This document shows, piece after piece, positions 34,243 to 43,010 of a DNA stretch of 64,000 nucleotides. The notes under the pieces were generated by a model. It saw only the letters and a list, made by a program, of their open reading frames with translations, did not search any database and was not told the origin of the DNA. How positions within the stretch are numbered: the first letter of the stretch is position 1; each line of letters opens with the position of its first letter. The stretch is taken from the NCBI GenBank assembly GCA_045811525.1, contig JBJMTV010000043.1, positions 42,110 through 106,109 on the forward strand, given 5' to 3'. This DNA comes from VAZQ01 sp045811525. Its GTDB lineage: Bacteria > Pseudomonadota > Alphaproteobacteria > Rhizobiales > Xanthobacteraceae. A program made the translations under genes and the position numbers.

Positions 34243-35575
34243 GTGTCAGCCCTTCTACCCGAACCGTTGGCGCATTCACGCCGAAACGGAACTCGAGGTC
34301 GTTCGCAGGGGTAAGCCCGCTGAACATCTCCACGAGATTTCCGGCGATGGTGACCTCGCTCACGGGAAAGCTGCGTCTGCCGTTTTCGATCCAAAAGCCA
34401 GAGGCACCACGGCTGTAATCGCCCGTGACTGTGTTCACACCCATGCCGATGAGATCAGTGACGAGAAAGCCCTGTTCGATGTCGGCCAGGAGCGCGTCCG
34501 GAGTGACAGCGCCAGCAGTCAAATGAAGGTTGCTGGCACCCGGTGAGGGTGCCGACGAAACACCGCGCTGAGCATGCCCGGTTGTGGCGCAACCGAGCTC
34601 GCGGGCCGTTGCAGAATCGAGAATCCAGGAGCTCAAGCGGCCATCCCGCACCACTCCGAGCGGCGCGGTGGCGACCCCTTCCGCATCGAATGGACGAGAG
34701 CGAAGCCCGCGCTTTCGCAGCGGATCGTCGATCACCTCGATGCCACTCGCAAACAGTTGGTCGCCCAGACGATCGCGCAAAAAGCTGGTCTTGCGGGCGA
34801 CCGCCGCACCGTTGATGCCGCTCGCCAGATGGCCGATCAAAGAGCCGGCCACGCGGCGGTCGAACACGACCGGCACGCGCGTGCTTTCCACCTTGCGCGG
34901 GTTGAGGCGCTCCACCGTGCGCTCGCCAGCCCGGCGTCCGATTTTCTCGGGACTCTCGAGATCAGCCCCATGGAGCACCGAGGAGTAGTCGTAGTCCCTT
35001 TCCATTGCCGTGCCCTCGCCGGCAATGGCGGTCATCGAGATGCTGTGACCGGAATTGAGATAGGCGCCGCGAAAACCCGCGCTCGTCACCAGCACCATCC
35101 CGCCGATCCCAGCGGAAGCCGATGCGCCTCCTGATTTGCTCACCCCGCGCACAGCAAGGGCAGCGGCCTCGGCGCGGCGGGCTTGCTCCTCGAGCTGCGC
35201 AACAGTGGGTAGATCAGGGTCGAGCAGATCGAGCTCCGGAATGTCGCGCGCGAGACGATCGGGATCGGCGAGTCCTGCAAACGGATCCTCGGGTGCGACG
35301 CGCGCCATCGCGACGGCACGCGCAGCAAGCTCGTTGACGTCGGCATGGATGTCGTTGCTCGACACGACCGCCTGTCGACGGCCGATGAAGACACGCAGCC
35401 CGACATCGTCGCCTTCGGAACGCTCGGATTCTTCGACGGCAGCATCCCGCACCTCCACGGCAAGCGAGACTGAGCGGACCGCAAGCGCATCGGCAGCATC
35501 TGCCCCGGCGCGCGAGGCTGCATTCACCAGACGCTCGGCGAGGTCGAACAAGGGGGTGGGATCAAGCAGCGACAT
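34229..35575 (-). CDS. tldE: Metallopeptidase-family protein TldE/PmbA
   Basis: A 448-residue protein of the TldD/PmbA family (PF01523). It has ASRAGADAADALAVRS, SEGDDVGLRVFIGRRQAVVS, then RVPVVFDRRVAGSLIGHLAS, GLRSRPFDAEGVAT, and the C-terminal GFLVTDLIGMGVNTVTGDYSR. TldD/TldE is a heterodimeric protease involved in maturation of modified peptides such as microcin B17 and in CcdA degradation; TldE supplies the non-catalytic partner in E. coli. tldD is not in this window, as is common. The ATG at 35575 is chosen over an in-frame start at 35626. It heads the leftward operon. Confidence 0.9.
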   Translation of the reverse strand: MSLLDPTPLFDLAERLVNAASRAGADAADALAVRSVSLAVEVRDAAVEESERSEGDDVGLRVFIGRRQAVVSSNDIHADVNELAARAVAMARVAPEDPFAGLADPDRLARDIPELDLLDPDLPTVAQLEEQARRAEAAALAVRGVSKSGGASASAGIGGMVLVTSAGFRGAYLNSGHSISMTAIAGEGTAMERDYDYSSVLHGADLESPEKIGRRAGERTVERLNPRKVESTRVPVVFDRRVAGSLIGHLASGINGAAVARKTSFLRDRLGDQLFASGIEVIDDPLRKRGLRSRPFDAEGVATAPLGVVRDGRLSSWILDSATARELGCATTGHAQRGVSSAPSPGASNLHLTAGAVTPDALLADIEQGFLVTDLIGMGVNTVTGDYSRGASGFWIENGRRSFPVSEVTIAGNLVEMFSGLTPANDLEFRFGVNAPTVRVEGLTLGGR

Positions 35576-35790
35576 GGAGACACTCAGGCTTGAGACAGCA
35601 CGCCTCGGCACGTTGTGCGCGCCCATCGCAACGTCTCGTCAAGGATGAAACGCGGGATTGGCACGCTACCGTGGGTTAACCAGGAACATTAAGCCGATTC
35701 CGAGACATTTGCGGCATGATTGCGTCAACGATCGGGGGGAGAACTCCGACGGCAAGACGAACCGGGGATCACCCGGCGGGGAGATAAGCG

Positions 35791-36372
35791 TTGAGGCGTC
35801 AAGCAACAAGCAGCAGGCTCACGCCTGGGGGGTCGAGCCGTCGGCTCGACCCCTTCGCTCTCCCGCTCGCGTTCGCGGTGACCGATCATACGGCCGACGA
35901 GCGTGTTCGGTTTGTCGAGCTGCATCGCGAACGCGTCGTGATGCGGCGAGCATTGCGCGGCATCAAGATGGCACTCAACTTCCCTATCGCAGCATTCGTT
36001 GGTGTCGCCATCCGCATCGAGCCTCCGACGGCCGAGCACACCGGAGCAGTCACCATTGTCCTCGAGCATCGTGATTGCGCCCTGTCGGTGCCGCTCTGTC
36101 GCTCCGCCGATGGCGAGGACATTGTCGCCGAATGGCAGGCCTGGGGCCGCGTACTGCGGCTGCCCCTTCTCGTCGCTGATGCACAAGGCAACCTGCGCCA
36201 GCCTTTCGATCATATGGGCGGTGTTCGAACTGCGCCGCCCGTTGCGCGGCGTCGTCAGCGCTCCATGCTCAAGGCACGACGGCCATCATTGCCGCTGCGC
36301 CGTCCCGCAGGCTCAGCGGCGGAAACACCCGTTGTGTATGACGAGGATCGAGAGATCATTGCCCGCGACTGA
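35791..36372 (+). CDS. DUF6101 family protein
   Basis: A 193-residue protein beginning at a TTG at 35791 behind GGGGAGATAAG. The body SSRRLDPFALPLAFAVTDHT, RFVELHRERVVMRRALRG, VAIRIEPPTAEHTGAVTIVL and IVAEWQAWGRVLRLPLLV matches DUF6101 as I know it from Bradyrhizobium and Rhodopseudomonas. The C-terminus is Arg-rich (RRRQRSMLKARRPSLPLRR). No signal or membrane segment. The function is unknown. It is divergent from tldE and ends just before a heptamer repeat array. Confidence 0.82.
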   Translation: MRRQATSSRLTPGGSSRRLDPFALPLAFAVTDHTADERVRFVELHRERVVMRRALRGIKMALNFPIAAFVGVAIRIEPPTAEHTGAVTIVLEHRDCALSVPLCRSADGEDIVAEWQAWGRVLRLPLLVADAQGNLRQPFDHMGGVRTAPPVARRRQRSMLKARRPSLPLRRPAGSAAETPVVYDEDREIIARD

Positions 36373-36388
36373 CGTTTGTCGCGTTGCA

Positions 36389-36476
36389 GATGTCAGATGT
36401 CAGATGACGGATGTCAGATGTCGGACGTCAGAAGTCAGAAGTCAGATTTTCTGAGCTCTGTCATCTGTCCTCTGTC
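36389..36476. repeat. Heptamer tandem array with inverted heptamers
   Basis: Eight consecutive 7-bp units lie at 36389-36444: GATGTCA, GATGTCA, GATGACG, GATGTCA, GATGTCG, GACGTCA, GAAGTCA, GAAGTCA. After a short spacer, three units of the opposite orientation follow at 36456-36476 (CTCTGTC, ATCTGTC, CTCTGTC, the complement of GACAGAG/GACAGAT). The two halves can fold as an imperfect hairpin. The last base of the array is the final base of the stop codon of the downstream leftward gene (36476). It lies between two convergent genes, so it may act as a terminator-like structure or be a slippage-prone repeat. Confidence 0.85.
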
Positions 36477-37441
36477 TAGTGAGGCCGTTGTTCCGGAATC
36501 TGGATGAGCTCGCTGAGCTGCTCGCGGGTGAGCGGCGCGCTGATGAATTTGAACCGGATGGCATCCGCCATCACCTCATCGAGCCCGGAGATGCGGTCCG
36601 GATTCACCGCCGATAACGGCAAAAATTCCTGCAGTGCGCGCCTGGCCGTCGCGTCACTGAGCTTGGCGAAGGCGGCGTATGCATTGAGCCCCTCAGGGCT
36701 GGAATAGATCCACGCAAGCGCATCGCGATAGCCGCGCATGAAGCGCGTGATCACGTCGGGACGGGCGGCAAGCTCGCCCGCGTTTGCGATGATGACCCGA
36801 TTTGTCTGTTTGTCGAATTCAGGTGCGTCCGACGATTTCATAATGAGCCGGGTTTTCCCGGCCTCGAGCTCGGCAACCCCGAACGGCGCACCGGCCCATC
36901 CAACATCCACTTGCCCGCTCATGGTCGCGGTCATTGTGGCGGCGGCATTGCCGGTCGCGGTCGGCCTGAAGTTGATCTGATAGTGCTTCTGCAGGGCCAA
37001 AACGCCGGCATGCGTGGAGGAGCCATTATTCGAGTAGGCGACGGTCTTGCCCTCGAGTTCCTGTGGCCGTGTGATTGGCGAGCTTGCCGGCACATACCAG
37101 AAGACCTGACTGCCGCCGGTATACGAGCCGCCAATAATGCGCACCGGAGCTCCCTTGGCGAACACCCCGATGGCGCCGAGAAAGCCCGACGCAACGCCGA
37201 TCTGTGCGCTGTTCGAGATTACCGCCTGCTGCGTCTCGCCGCCGCCGTCGGTGTAGAAGATGTCGAGCTGGAGCTTGTGCTTGTCGAACAGGCCGGCCTT
37301 GTAACCAACCTCGGTCACGAAGGTCTCGCCGATGCCGCGTCCGCCAACTGCAACCTTGAGCCGCTCCAGAGCCACCCCCTCGGCGCTCTGCGCAAACGTG
37401 AGCACGCTAATGAGCCATGCCAGCCAGCCAAGATGCCGCAT
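36476..37441 (-). CDS. NMT1/SsuA-type ABC substrate-binding protein (orphan)
   Basis: A 321-residue precursor with a Sec signal (WLAWLISVLTFAQSAEG) and a mature part that reads KVAVGGRGIGETFVTEVGYK, GLFDKHKLQLDIFYTDGGGE, NSAQIGVASGFLGAIGVFAK and SPITRPQELEGKTVAYSNNG. This is the NMT1/SsuA/TauA fold used for sulfonates, nitrate, taurine or thiamine precursors. The ATG at 37441 is preceded by GAAGGAACAG. No ATPase or permease gene is adjacent, so the transporter is elsewhere or the protein is orphaned. Substrate unknown. Confidence 0.9.
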   Translation of the reverse strand: MRHLGWLAWLISVLTFAQSAEGVALERLKVAVGGRGIGETFVTEVGYKAGLFDKHKLQLDIFYTDGGGETQQAVISNSAQIGVASGFLGAIGVFAKGAPVRIIGGSYTGGSQVFWYVPASSPITRPQELEGKTVAYSNNGSSTHAGVLALQKHYQINFRPTATGNAAATMTATMSGQVDVGWAGAPFGVAELEAGKTRLIMKSSDAPEFDKQTNRVIIANAGELAARPDVITRFMRGYRDALAWIYSSPEGLNAYAAFAKLSDATARRALQEFLPLSAVNPDRISGLDEVMADAIRFKFISAPLTREQLSELIQIPEQRPH

Positions 37442-37537
37442 CTGTCCTGTTCCTTCGAGGAGCCGTCGGCCACGCCAGCTTGCACCTGCACTGCCGCTGG
37501 TCCGCACGCGCAGCGCTCGGCGCAAGCTCAGTCGCAG

Positions 37538-38467
37538 CTATTGAGCCATCATGAGTGCATTGATAACGAGCCCAGCGAATAGCACCAGCCCGGCGTCGCG
37601 GTTCGACTTGAACACCCGCAGACAGTTCAACGGATCATGTACATCCAGCGTGCGGATCTGCCAGCACAGATGCGCCGCGAACAGCGCAAGGCCGACGAGA
37701 AAAGCAAGACCCGCGCCCGCGCTCCATCCCGCGCAAGCGATGAGAGCAACCGCCAACGCATAGAAGAAGGCGAGCATCGGCTTCGTGCGCTCCCCGAACA
37801 GGAGGGCGGTCGACTTGACCCCGATCAAGGCGTCGTCCTCCCGGTCTTGATGCGCGTAGATGGTGTCATACCCGATCACCCAGGCGATGGCTCCGAGGTA
37901 GAGCAAGAGCGCCGGCGCATCGAGGCGCGAGAAGACCGCCGGCCACCCCATCAGCGCACCCCAGGAGAAAGCCAGTCCGAGCCCAATCTGGGGCCAGTAG
38001 GTGAACCTCTTCATGAACGGATAGATGCCCACGACCACCAGGGAGGCGAGGCCGATAACCACGGTGAAGCGGTTGAACTGCACGAGGACGATGAGACCGA
38101 TCAGCGCCTGCAGAAGCAGGAAGACAGCGGCCCCGACAACTGTCACCTGCCCTGACGGGATGGGACGGCCGCGCGTGCGCTCCACTTGGGTGTCGAGATT
38201 GCGGTCGACGATATCGTTCCAGGTGCACCCGGCACCGCGCATCGCGAAGGCGCCGATGAAGAACAAAACTACGTACCACGCATCCACGGGGGTGCGGCCA
38301 TGGACCGCCGCCAAGCCTACCGACCACCAACAGGGTATGAGCAGGAGCCACGAGCCAATGGGCCGATCGAGCCGGGCGAGCCGCAGAAACGGACGCAGCG
38401 CCTGTGGCGCCAGACCGTCGACCCAGTTCCCTGTCGAATCGGCGACGCGCCCGGCGGGCTGCGTCAT
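37538..38467 (-). CDS. ubiA: 4-hydroxybenzoate polyprenyltransferase UbiA
   Basis: A 309-residue integral membrane prenyltransferase with about eight helices. It attaches the polyprenyl tail to 4-hydroxybenzoate in ubiquinone synthesis. The two Asp-rich motifs are present: GCTWNDIVDRNLDTQVERTR (NDxxDxxxD) and YDTIYAHQDREDDALIGVKS (the DxxxD region). RPIPSGQVT and the start FLRLARLDRPIGSWLLLIPC are typical. The gene overlaps the upstream secreted-protein gene by four bases (ATGA). Confidence 0.95.
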   Translation of the reverse strand: MTQPAGRVADSTGNWVDGLAPQALRPFLRLARLDRPIGSWLLLIPCWWSVGLAAVHGRTPVDAWYVVLFFIGAFAMRGAGCTWNDIVDRNLDTQVERTRGRPIPSGQVTVVGAAVFLLLQALIGLIVLVQFNRFTVVIGLASLVVVGIYPFMKRFTYWPQIGLGLAFSWGALMGWPAVFSRLDAPALLLYLGAIAWVIGYDTIYAHQDREDDALIGVKSTALLFGERTKPMLAFFYALAVALIACAGWSAGAGLAFLVGLALFAAHLCWQIRTLDVHDPLNCLRVFKSNRDAGLVLFAGLVINALMMAQ

Positions 38468-39000
38468 CGGATCAAGGGACTACCCTGCAGCGTGTCGAAG
38501 GTGCCCGCTCCCTTGCTGGTCGCGGTCGTGTCGGGCACGTTCGGAGTGGTGCCCAACGCATCACTGAGGCTTGGTGCGCTGTTGCGCGGGCCCTGCGCAG
38601 CCGCATCGCAAATCTGCTTGGCAATTTGCGTGGACTTGGTGTGCCCGCCTTTGACCTGGGTAATGACCTCAGCCGGTACGCCGCACGTCGCCTTGCGCTC
38701 GTCGAGGGCCTTGATCATTTTCGCTTCGGCGGCGGTGAACGTCTTGAAAAGTTTGCACAATTGGTCCGGCGGAGCTTTTTTCTTGCCCGCCGCCTGAATG
38801 GCATTACCGTGCTTGCCGACCTCGTCGCGGAGGGCCAGAAGCTCCTGGCAGGCCGGCGGGGGCTGCTGCGGCGCACTGAAGGGGGAGGCCCCTGGCATGC
38901 CGCCCGGCATACCCGGCATGCCGCCGAATTGCCCCATGGCGGGGGGCCCCGCTAAAGCGACGAGCGCGAGCGCGACGAGAGCTGCTCGGCTAAGCGTCAT
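38464..39000 (-). CDS. Secreted hypothetical protein upstream of ubiA
   Basis: A 178-residue precursor with a Sec signal (MTLSRAALVALALVALAGPP) and a Met/Gly/Pro-rich stretch (FGGMPGMPGGMPGASPFSAP). The mature part has four Cys (PPACQEL, DQLCKLF, KATCGVP, AKQICDA) and a conserved-looking ATCGVPAEVITQVKGGH, plus a C-terminal GAGTFDTLQGSPL. Homologues of this form are common in Bradyrhizobium-like genomes, next to ubiA, function unknown. Its stop overlaps the ubiA start, so expression is coupled. Confidence 0.8.
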   Translation of the reverse strand: MTLSRAALVALALVALAGPPAMGQFGGMPGMPGGMPGASPFSAPQQPPPACQELLALRDEVGKHGNAIQAAGKKKAPPDQLCKLFKTFTAAEAKMIKALDERKATCGVPAEVITQVKGGHTKSTQIAKQICDAAAQGPRNSAPSLSDALGTTPNVPDTTATSKGAGTFDTLQGSPLIR

Positions 39001-39168
39001 GCCAATCCCCCAAAGCCGATCGATCCCCGAGCAAGAACATTGCTCCTGCTATGAGCCCCGTAAATTCGGCGATAACAAGACGATTGGACAAGCCCGGCCG
39101 AGAGCCGCAGAGAGCCGCAGGAGATCCGCTCTGCGGCCAATTTGGGCCACAGGAACAGCCAGCGGCCG

Positions 39169-39918
39169 ATGCCTCGCTACGATTTCAACGCGCCCCGTTT
39201 GTACGTCGACGCCCCGCTGGCGCCTGGGCAGATTGTCGCGATCACCCCGGCGCAACTCAATTATCTCGTGCATGTGTTGCGGCTGAAGGCCGGCGACACT
39301 GTGCTGGTGTTCAATGGCCAGGACGGGGAGTGGCGGGCCACACTGGCGAGCGCCGGCAAGCGCGTGCTCGCGCTCGCAATCGAGAGGTGCATGCGGCCGC
39401 AGACGCCCGCGCTCGACCTGCATTACCTGTTTGCGCCGCTCAAGCACGCTCGCCTCGACTATATGGCGCAGAAGGCCGTCGAGATGGGTGCCTCCCGGCT
39501 GCAGCCCGTCATCACGAGGCATGCGCAGGTCGCGCGGGTGAACCTGGAAAGGCTTGGCGCCAATGCCAAAGAAGCTGCCGAACAATGCGGCATCCTCAGC
39601 TTGCCGGAAATCGCGGCGCCACTTTCCTTGCAGCGCATGGTCGCTGGATGGGACAGCCGCCGCCTACTGGTTTTCTGCGACGAGGATGCCGAGGTGACAG
39701 ACCCGATTGCAGCGCTGGAAGCACAGCGCCGGCCAGCGCCGGTGCCACTTGCCGTGCTGATCGGCCCAGAAGGGGGGTTCGATCCGAGCGAGCGCGCCGC
39801 GCTCCTGGCGTTACCCAACGTGGCGCGCCTTGCGCTCGGTCCGCGCATCCTGCGCGCTGACACAGCTGCCGTCGCGGCACTCGCATTGGTAGGTGCCGTG
39901 CTCGGCGACTGGCGCTAA
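39169..39918 (+). CDS. rsmE: 16S rRNA (uracil-1498-N3)-methyltransferase RsmE
   Basis: A 249-residue SPOUT-fold methyltransferase acting on U1498 of 16S rRNA. It has an N-terminal PUA-like domain (QLNYLVHVLRLKAGDTVLVFNG), then QKAVEMGASRLQPVITRHAQ, EAAEQCGILSLPEI and the SPOUT knot motifs VLIGPEGGFDPSERAALLAL and LGPRILRADTAAVAALAL. The ATG at 39169 matches the normal N-terminus. It is divergent from the secreted-protein/ubiA unit. Confidence 0.95.
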   Translation: MPRYDFNAPRLYVDAPLAPGQIVAITPAQLNYLVHVLRLKAGDTVLVFNGQDGEWRATLASAGKRVLALAIERCMRPQTPALDLHYLFAPLKHARLDYMAQKAVEMGASRLQPVITRHAQVARVNLERLGANAKEAAEQCGILSLPEIAAPLSLQRMVAGWDSRRLLVFCDEDAEVTDPIAALEAQRRPAPVPLAVLIGPEGGFDPSERAALLALPNVARLALGPRILRADTAAVAALALVGAVLGDWR

Positions 39919-40022
39919 TTCAATTGAGCTGCGCTCGTTAAGGGCGTCGCCGGTTTGCCGTCGTATTCATACCCGCAGCGTGGTAAGTGGCCGCGCCGCA
40001 AACCGAGCCCGATTTAACACGC

Positions 40023-41168
40023 ATGTCCTCCGCCCGCAGCACGCCCAATGCGTTCGATGCGCGCGCCGACGCGCTGCTGAGCCTGTTCGAGCGGGCAGGC
40101 TATATCCGTGTCTCGCCTGCGATCCTGCAGCCGTCCGAGCCGTTTCTGGACCTTTCCGGCGAGGATATCCGCAAGCGGATGTATCTTACCACTGACCCGC
40201 AAGGCCGCGAGCTGTGCCTGCGGCCGGACATCACCATCCCCGTCTCGCGTCATTACCTCTCCTCCGCGGTGGCAGGCCGCGCGCAAGGCTTCTGCTATCT
40301 GGGTCCCGTGTTTCGCTACCATCGGGACGCTGCCGTCGAGTTTCTGCAGGCCGGAATTGAATCATTCGGACGGGCCGACGTCACGGCAGCGGATGCCGAG
40401 ATGCTTGCACTCGGGCTCGAGGCGACGGCGCACTACGGACTGGCGCGGCCGCACATCCGCATTGGCGACCTTTCCCTGTTCAGCGCGCTGATCGACGCCC
40501 TTGATCTGGCCCACGCGTGGAAGCGCCGGCTGATCAAGGATTTCAATCACAAAACCACCCTCGCACTCGATCTGGAGCGGCTCACGATCACGCCAGCACA
40601 TGCGAAGCCGGAGTATCAGGGAGTGCTGGCCGCGCTCGCCGGTTCCGATCCCAAGGCTGCACATGCGCTGGTGACGGATCTGTTGTCGATTGCCGGCATC
40701 AGTGCAGTGGGCGGGAGATCTGTTGGTGAGATCGCCGATCGCTTTCTCGAGCAGGCCGCGCTCGGGGCACAAACCTCTCTGCCGCAGGATATGCGCAGGA
40801 CGATCGAGCGGTTTCTCGCCGTGAGCGGTAATCCCGTTGCCGCCGCCGGCGAGCTGCGTCATCTCGCACGCGAGCACAATATTGCACTCGATGCCGCTCT
40901 CGATCGTTTCGAGAGCCGCACAGGATTGCTCGCCGCGCGTGGCGTCGATGTAAGCTCTGTCAACTTCTCCACCGCATTCGGCCGTGGGCTCGACTACTAC
41001 ACGGGCTTTGTGTTCGAGCTGCATGCAACGCAGGAGCCTGACAACGATCCCGTTGTTGCGGGTGGCCGGTATGATGGCCTGCTGACGCGTCTGGGGAGTG
41101 CCACGCGAACGCCTGCCGTGGGATTTGCGGTCTGGATCGAGCGGCTGGCGGGAGTAAGCCCACCGTGA
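40023..41168 (+). CDS. hisZ: ATP phosphoribosyltransferase regulatory subunit HisZ
   Basis: A 381-residue paralogue of histidyl-tRNA synthetase that lacks synthetase activity and regulates HisG. It keeps the class II motifs (LCLRPDITIPVSRHYLSS, GFCYLGPVFRYHR) and GLDYYTGFVFELHA near the C-terminus, but has no anticodon-binding domain. The ATG at 40023 is used; the frame is open 12 codons further upstream. It overlaps hisG by four bases. Function: part of the first committed enzyme of histidine synthesis. Confidence 0.93.
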   Translation: MSSARSTPNAFDARADALLSLFERAGYIRVSPAILQPSEPFLDLSGEDIRKRMYLTTDPQGRELCLRPDITIPVSRHYLSSAVAGRAQGFCYLGPVFRYHRDAAVEFLQAGIESFGRADVTAADAEMLALGLEATAHYGLARPHIRIGDLSLFSALIDALDLAHAWKRRLIKDFNHKTTLALDLERLTITPAHAKPEYQGVLAALAGSDPKAAHALVTDLLSIAGISAVGGRSVGEIADRFLEQAALGAQTSLPQDMRRTIERFLAVSGNPVAAAGELRHLAREHNIALDAALDRFESRTGLLAARGVDVSSVNFSTAFGRGLDYYTGFVFELHATQEPDNDPVVAGGRYDGLLTRLGSATRTPAVGFAVWIERLAGVSPP

Positions 41169-42142
41169 GCACTTCTTTTGTGATCGCCGTTCCGGCCAAG
41201 GGCCGCCTGCAGCAGAACGCGGAGAATTTCTTTGCCCGGGCGGGGCTCGAGCTGATCAAGCCGGGCGGCGCGCGGAATTATCGCGGTACCGTAGCCGGGC
41301 TCCCCGGCATCGAGGTGGCATTTCTCTCGGCCGCCGAGATCGTCAGCATGCTGGCGCAGGGCAGCGTGCATCTCGGGGTCACCGGCGAGGATCTAGTGCG
41401 CGAGATGATCCCGGACGCGGAGCGGCACGTTGTGCTCATCGAGGGGCTTGGTTTTGGCCATGCCAATGTGGTGGTTGCTGTGCCGCAGGCCTGGATTGAC
41501 GTGCTCACGGTAGCTGACCTTGATGATGTCGCGACCGCCTTCAGGCTCAAGCACGAGCGCAAGATGCGCGTGGCGACGAAGTACGTGCATCTGACGCGCG
41601 ATTTCTTCTCGGCCAACGGCATCACCGATTACCGCATCGTCGAGAGCGCAGGCGCGACCGAGGGCGCGCCAGCCGCGGGCACTGCTGAGCTGATCGTTGA
41701 TATCACCACGACTGGTACGACGCTTGCCGCCAATGCGCTCAAGGTAGTGCAGGATGGCGTCATCCTGCGCTCGCAGGCGAACCTGGTGGCCGCACGAGCC
41801 GCATCATGGGGTGCTCCCGAGCGCAAGCAGGCGCGGCTCATTCTCGATCATATCGCAGCACAGCGGCGCGCCCGCGCCATGCGGGAGGTCCGTACGCGAT
41901 TTGCACGTTGTGACGACAACCTTTTGAGCGAGGTGAGGCGGCGTTTCGCCGTCGAGACACCACTCGGAGGTCCGACCTCATCGGGAATGCTCACCTTGCA
42001 CTGTCCGCCGCAAAACGTGCACGGGTTGGCGACGCTGTTGCGGGCGCGGGGCGCCGAGAACGTTGTCGTCAGCGATCTCGGCTACGTGTTCGCGCGCAGC
42101 AATCCGCTATTCGAAAGGCTGGAAGCGGGATTGCAGGTCTAA
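41165..42142 (+). CDS. hisG: ATP phosphoribosyltransferase HisG
   Basis: A 325-residue enzyme that condenses ATP and PRPP in the first step of histidine synthesis. It starts FVIAVPAKGRLQQNAENFFA, has AEIVSMLAQGSVHLGVTGED, and the PRPP-binding motif LIVDITTTGTTLAANALKVV. The C-terminal 100 residues (ending QNVHGLATLLRARGAENVVV) form the ACT-like regulatory domain of long HisG, yet hisZ is directly upstream, a combination seen in alphaproteobacteria. It starts with GTG overlapping the hisZ stop. Confidence 0.94.
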   Translation: MSTSFVIAVPAKGRLQQNAENFFARAGLELIKPGGARNYRGTVAGLPGIEVAFLSAAEIVSMLAQGSVHLGVTGEDLVREMIPDAERHVVLIEGLGFGHANVVVAVPQAWIDVLTVADLDDVATAFRLKHERKMRVATKYVHLTRDFFSANGITDYRIVESAGATEGAPAAGTAELIVDITTTGTTLAANALKVVQDGVILRSQANLVAARAASWGAPERKQARLILDHIAAQRRARAMREVRTRFARCDDNLLSEVRRRFAVETPLGGPTSSGMLTLHCPPQNVHGLATLLRARGAENVVVSDLGYVFARSNPLFERLEAGLQV

Positions 42143-42182
42143 CTGCCAAGTCGAACGAGCCACAACAGCGGTGCGCTCCCCC

Positions 42183-42207
42183 CGCGGGATGAGGGAATGA
42201 TCCCGCG
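42183..42207. repeat. Perfect inverted repeat between hisG and the phosphatase gene
   Basis: CGCGGGAT (42183-42190) and ATCCCGCG (42200-42207) are perfect 8-bp arms around a 9-base loop. No T tract follows, so it is not a classical intrinsic terminator. It lies 36 bp upstream of the next start and could be an operator or a leaky terminator. Confidence 0.6.
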
Positions 42208-42242
42208 ATCAAGGAGCCACACTGCGTAGGCAGGGGGTGTTC

Positions 42243-43010
42243 ATGCAACAACGGTGGCCGGAACGCTTGTGGATCGTTCGTCATGGCCAAAGCGCGGGGA
42301 ATGTCGCACGCGATGCTGCTGACGCGGCCGGTCTTGCGCGTATTTCGATCGATGTCAGGGACGTCGATGTGTCACTCAGCGCGCTCGGAAGGGAGCAGGC
42401 CGTTGCGCTCGGCCGCTGGTTCGCCTCTCAACCGGAAGCGCACCGGCCCGACGTGGTCTTGAGCTCTCCATACCGCAGGGTCCAGCTCACGGGCGAATTG
42501 ATCAGACAAGCCGGCGGCCTTGCGCTCTTGCAAGACGAAGCTTTCGTGGCTGACGAGCGGCTTCGTGAGAAGGAATTGGGCATGCTGGACCGATTGACCA
42601 GGAACGGAATCGCTGAGCTTTACCCCGAACAAGCTGAAGTCCGGCGGGTCCTCGGCAAGTTTTATTATCGACCACCGAGCGGAGAGAGCTGGTGCGACGT
42701 CATCCTTCGGCTGCGCAGCACGCTCGACACAATAAGCCTTCACCACGGCGGCCGACGCGTCCTCATCTTGACGCATCAGGTTGTCGTCTTGTGCATGCGG
42801 TACTTGCTGGAGAACCTCACTGAGGAGCAGATCTTGTCAATCGACCGCGAAGGTGATGTGGCCAACTGCGCTGTCACTGAATACAAGTTCGACATCAGTC
42901 TGGGACCAAACGGGGCGCTCGTGCTGGAGCGCTATAATTTTGTCGCTCCGCTCGAACAGCAGGGCGCGCCTGTCACAGCTGAGCCCGATGCGAACGTGGC
43001 GCCCCGATGA
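42243..43010 (+). CDS. Histidine phosphatase superfamily protein
   Basis: A 255-residue phosphatase of the phosphoglycerate-mutase type. The catalytic phospho-His lies in LWIVRHGQSAGNVARDAADA (RHG motif) and a second His in VLILTHQVVVLCMRYLLE; VVLSSPYRRVQLTGELI and ELGMLDRLTRNGI are typical. It is a soluble cytoplasmic enzyme; the substrate is unknown. The ATG at 42243 sits behind AGGGGGTG; a GTG two codons earlier is possible. Its end overlaps the NAD(P)H-hydrate dehydratase gene by four bases (ATGA), suggesting joint expression. Confidence 0.88.
   Translation: MQQRWPERLWIVRHGQSAGNVARDAADAAGLARISIDVRDVDVSLSALGREQAVALGRWFASQPEAHRPDVVLSSPYRRVQLTGELIRQAGGLALLQDEAFVADERLREKELGMLDRLTRNGIAELYPEQAEVRRVLGKFYYRPPSGESWCDVILRLRSTLDTISLHHGGRRVLILTHQVVVLCMRYLLENLTEEQILSIDREGDVANCAVTEYKFDISLGPNGALVLERYNFVAPLEQQGAPVTAEPDANVAPR

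Noticed and set aside
36389..36476. CRISPR array
   Set aside because: Units are 7 bp with no spacers; no cas genes are present.
39919..40022. Riboswitch or his leader peptide before hisZ
   Set aside because: The 104-bp gap has no run of His codons and no strong stem-terminator pair.
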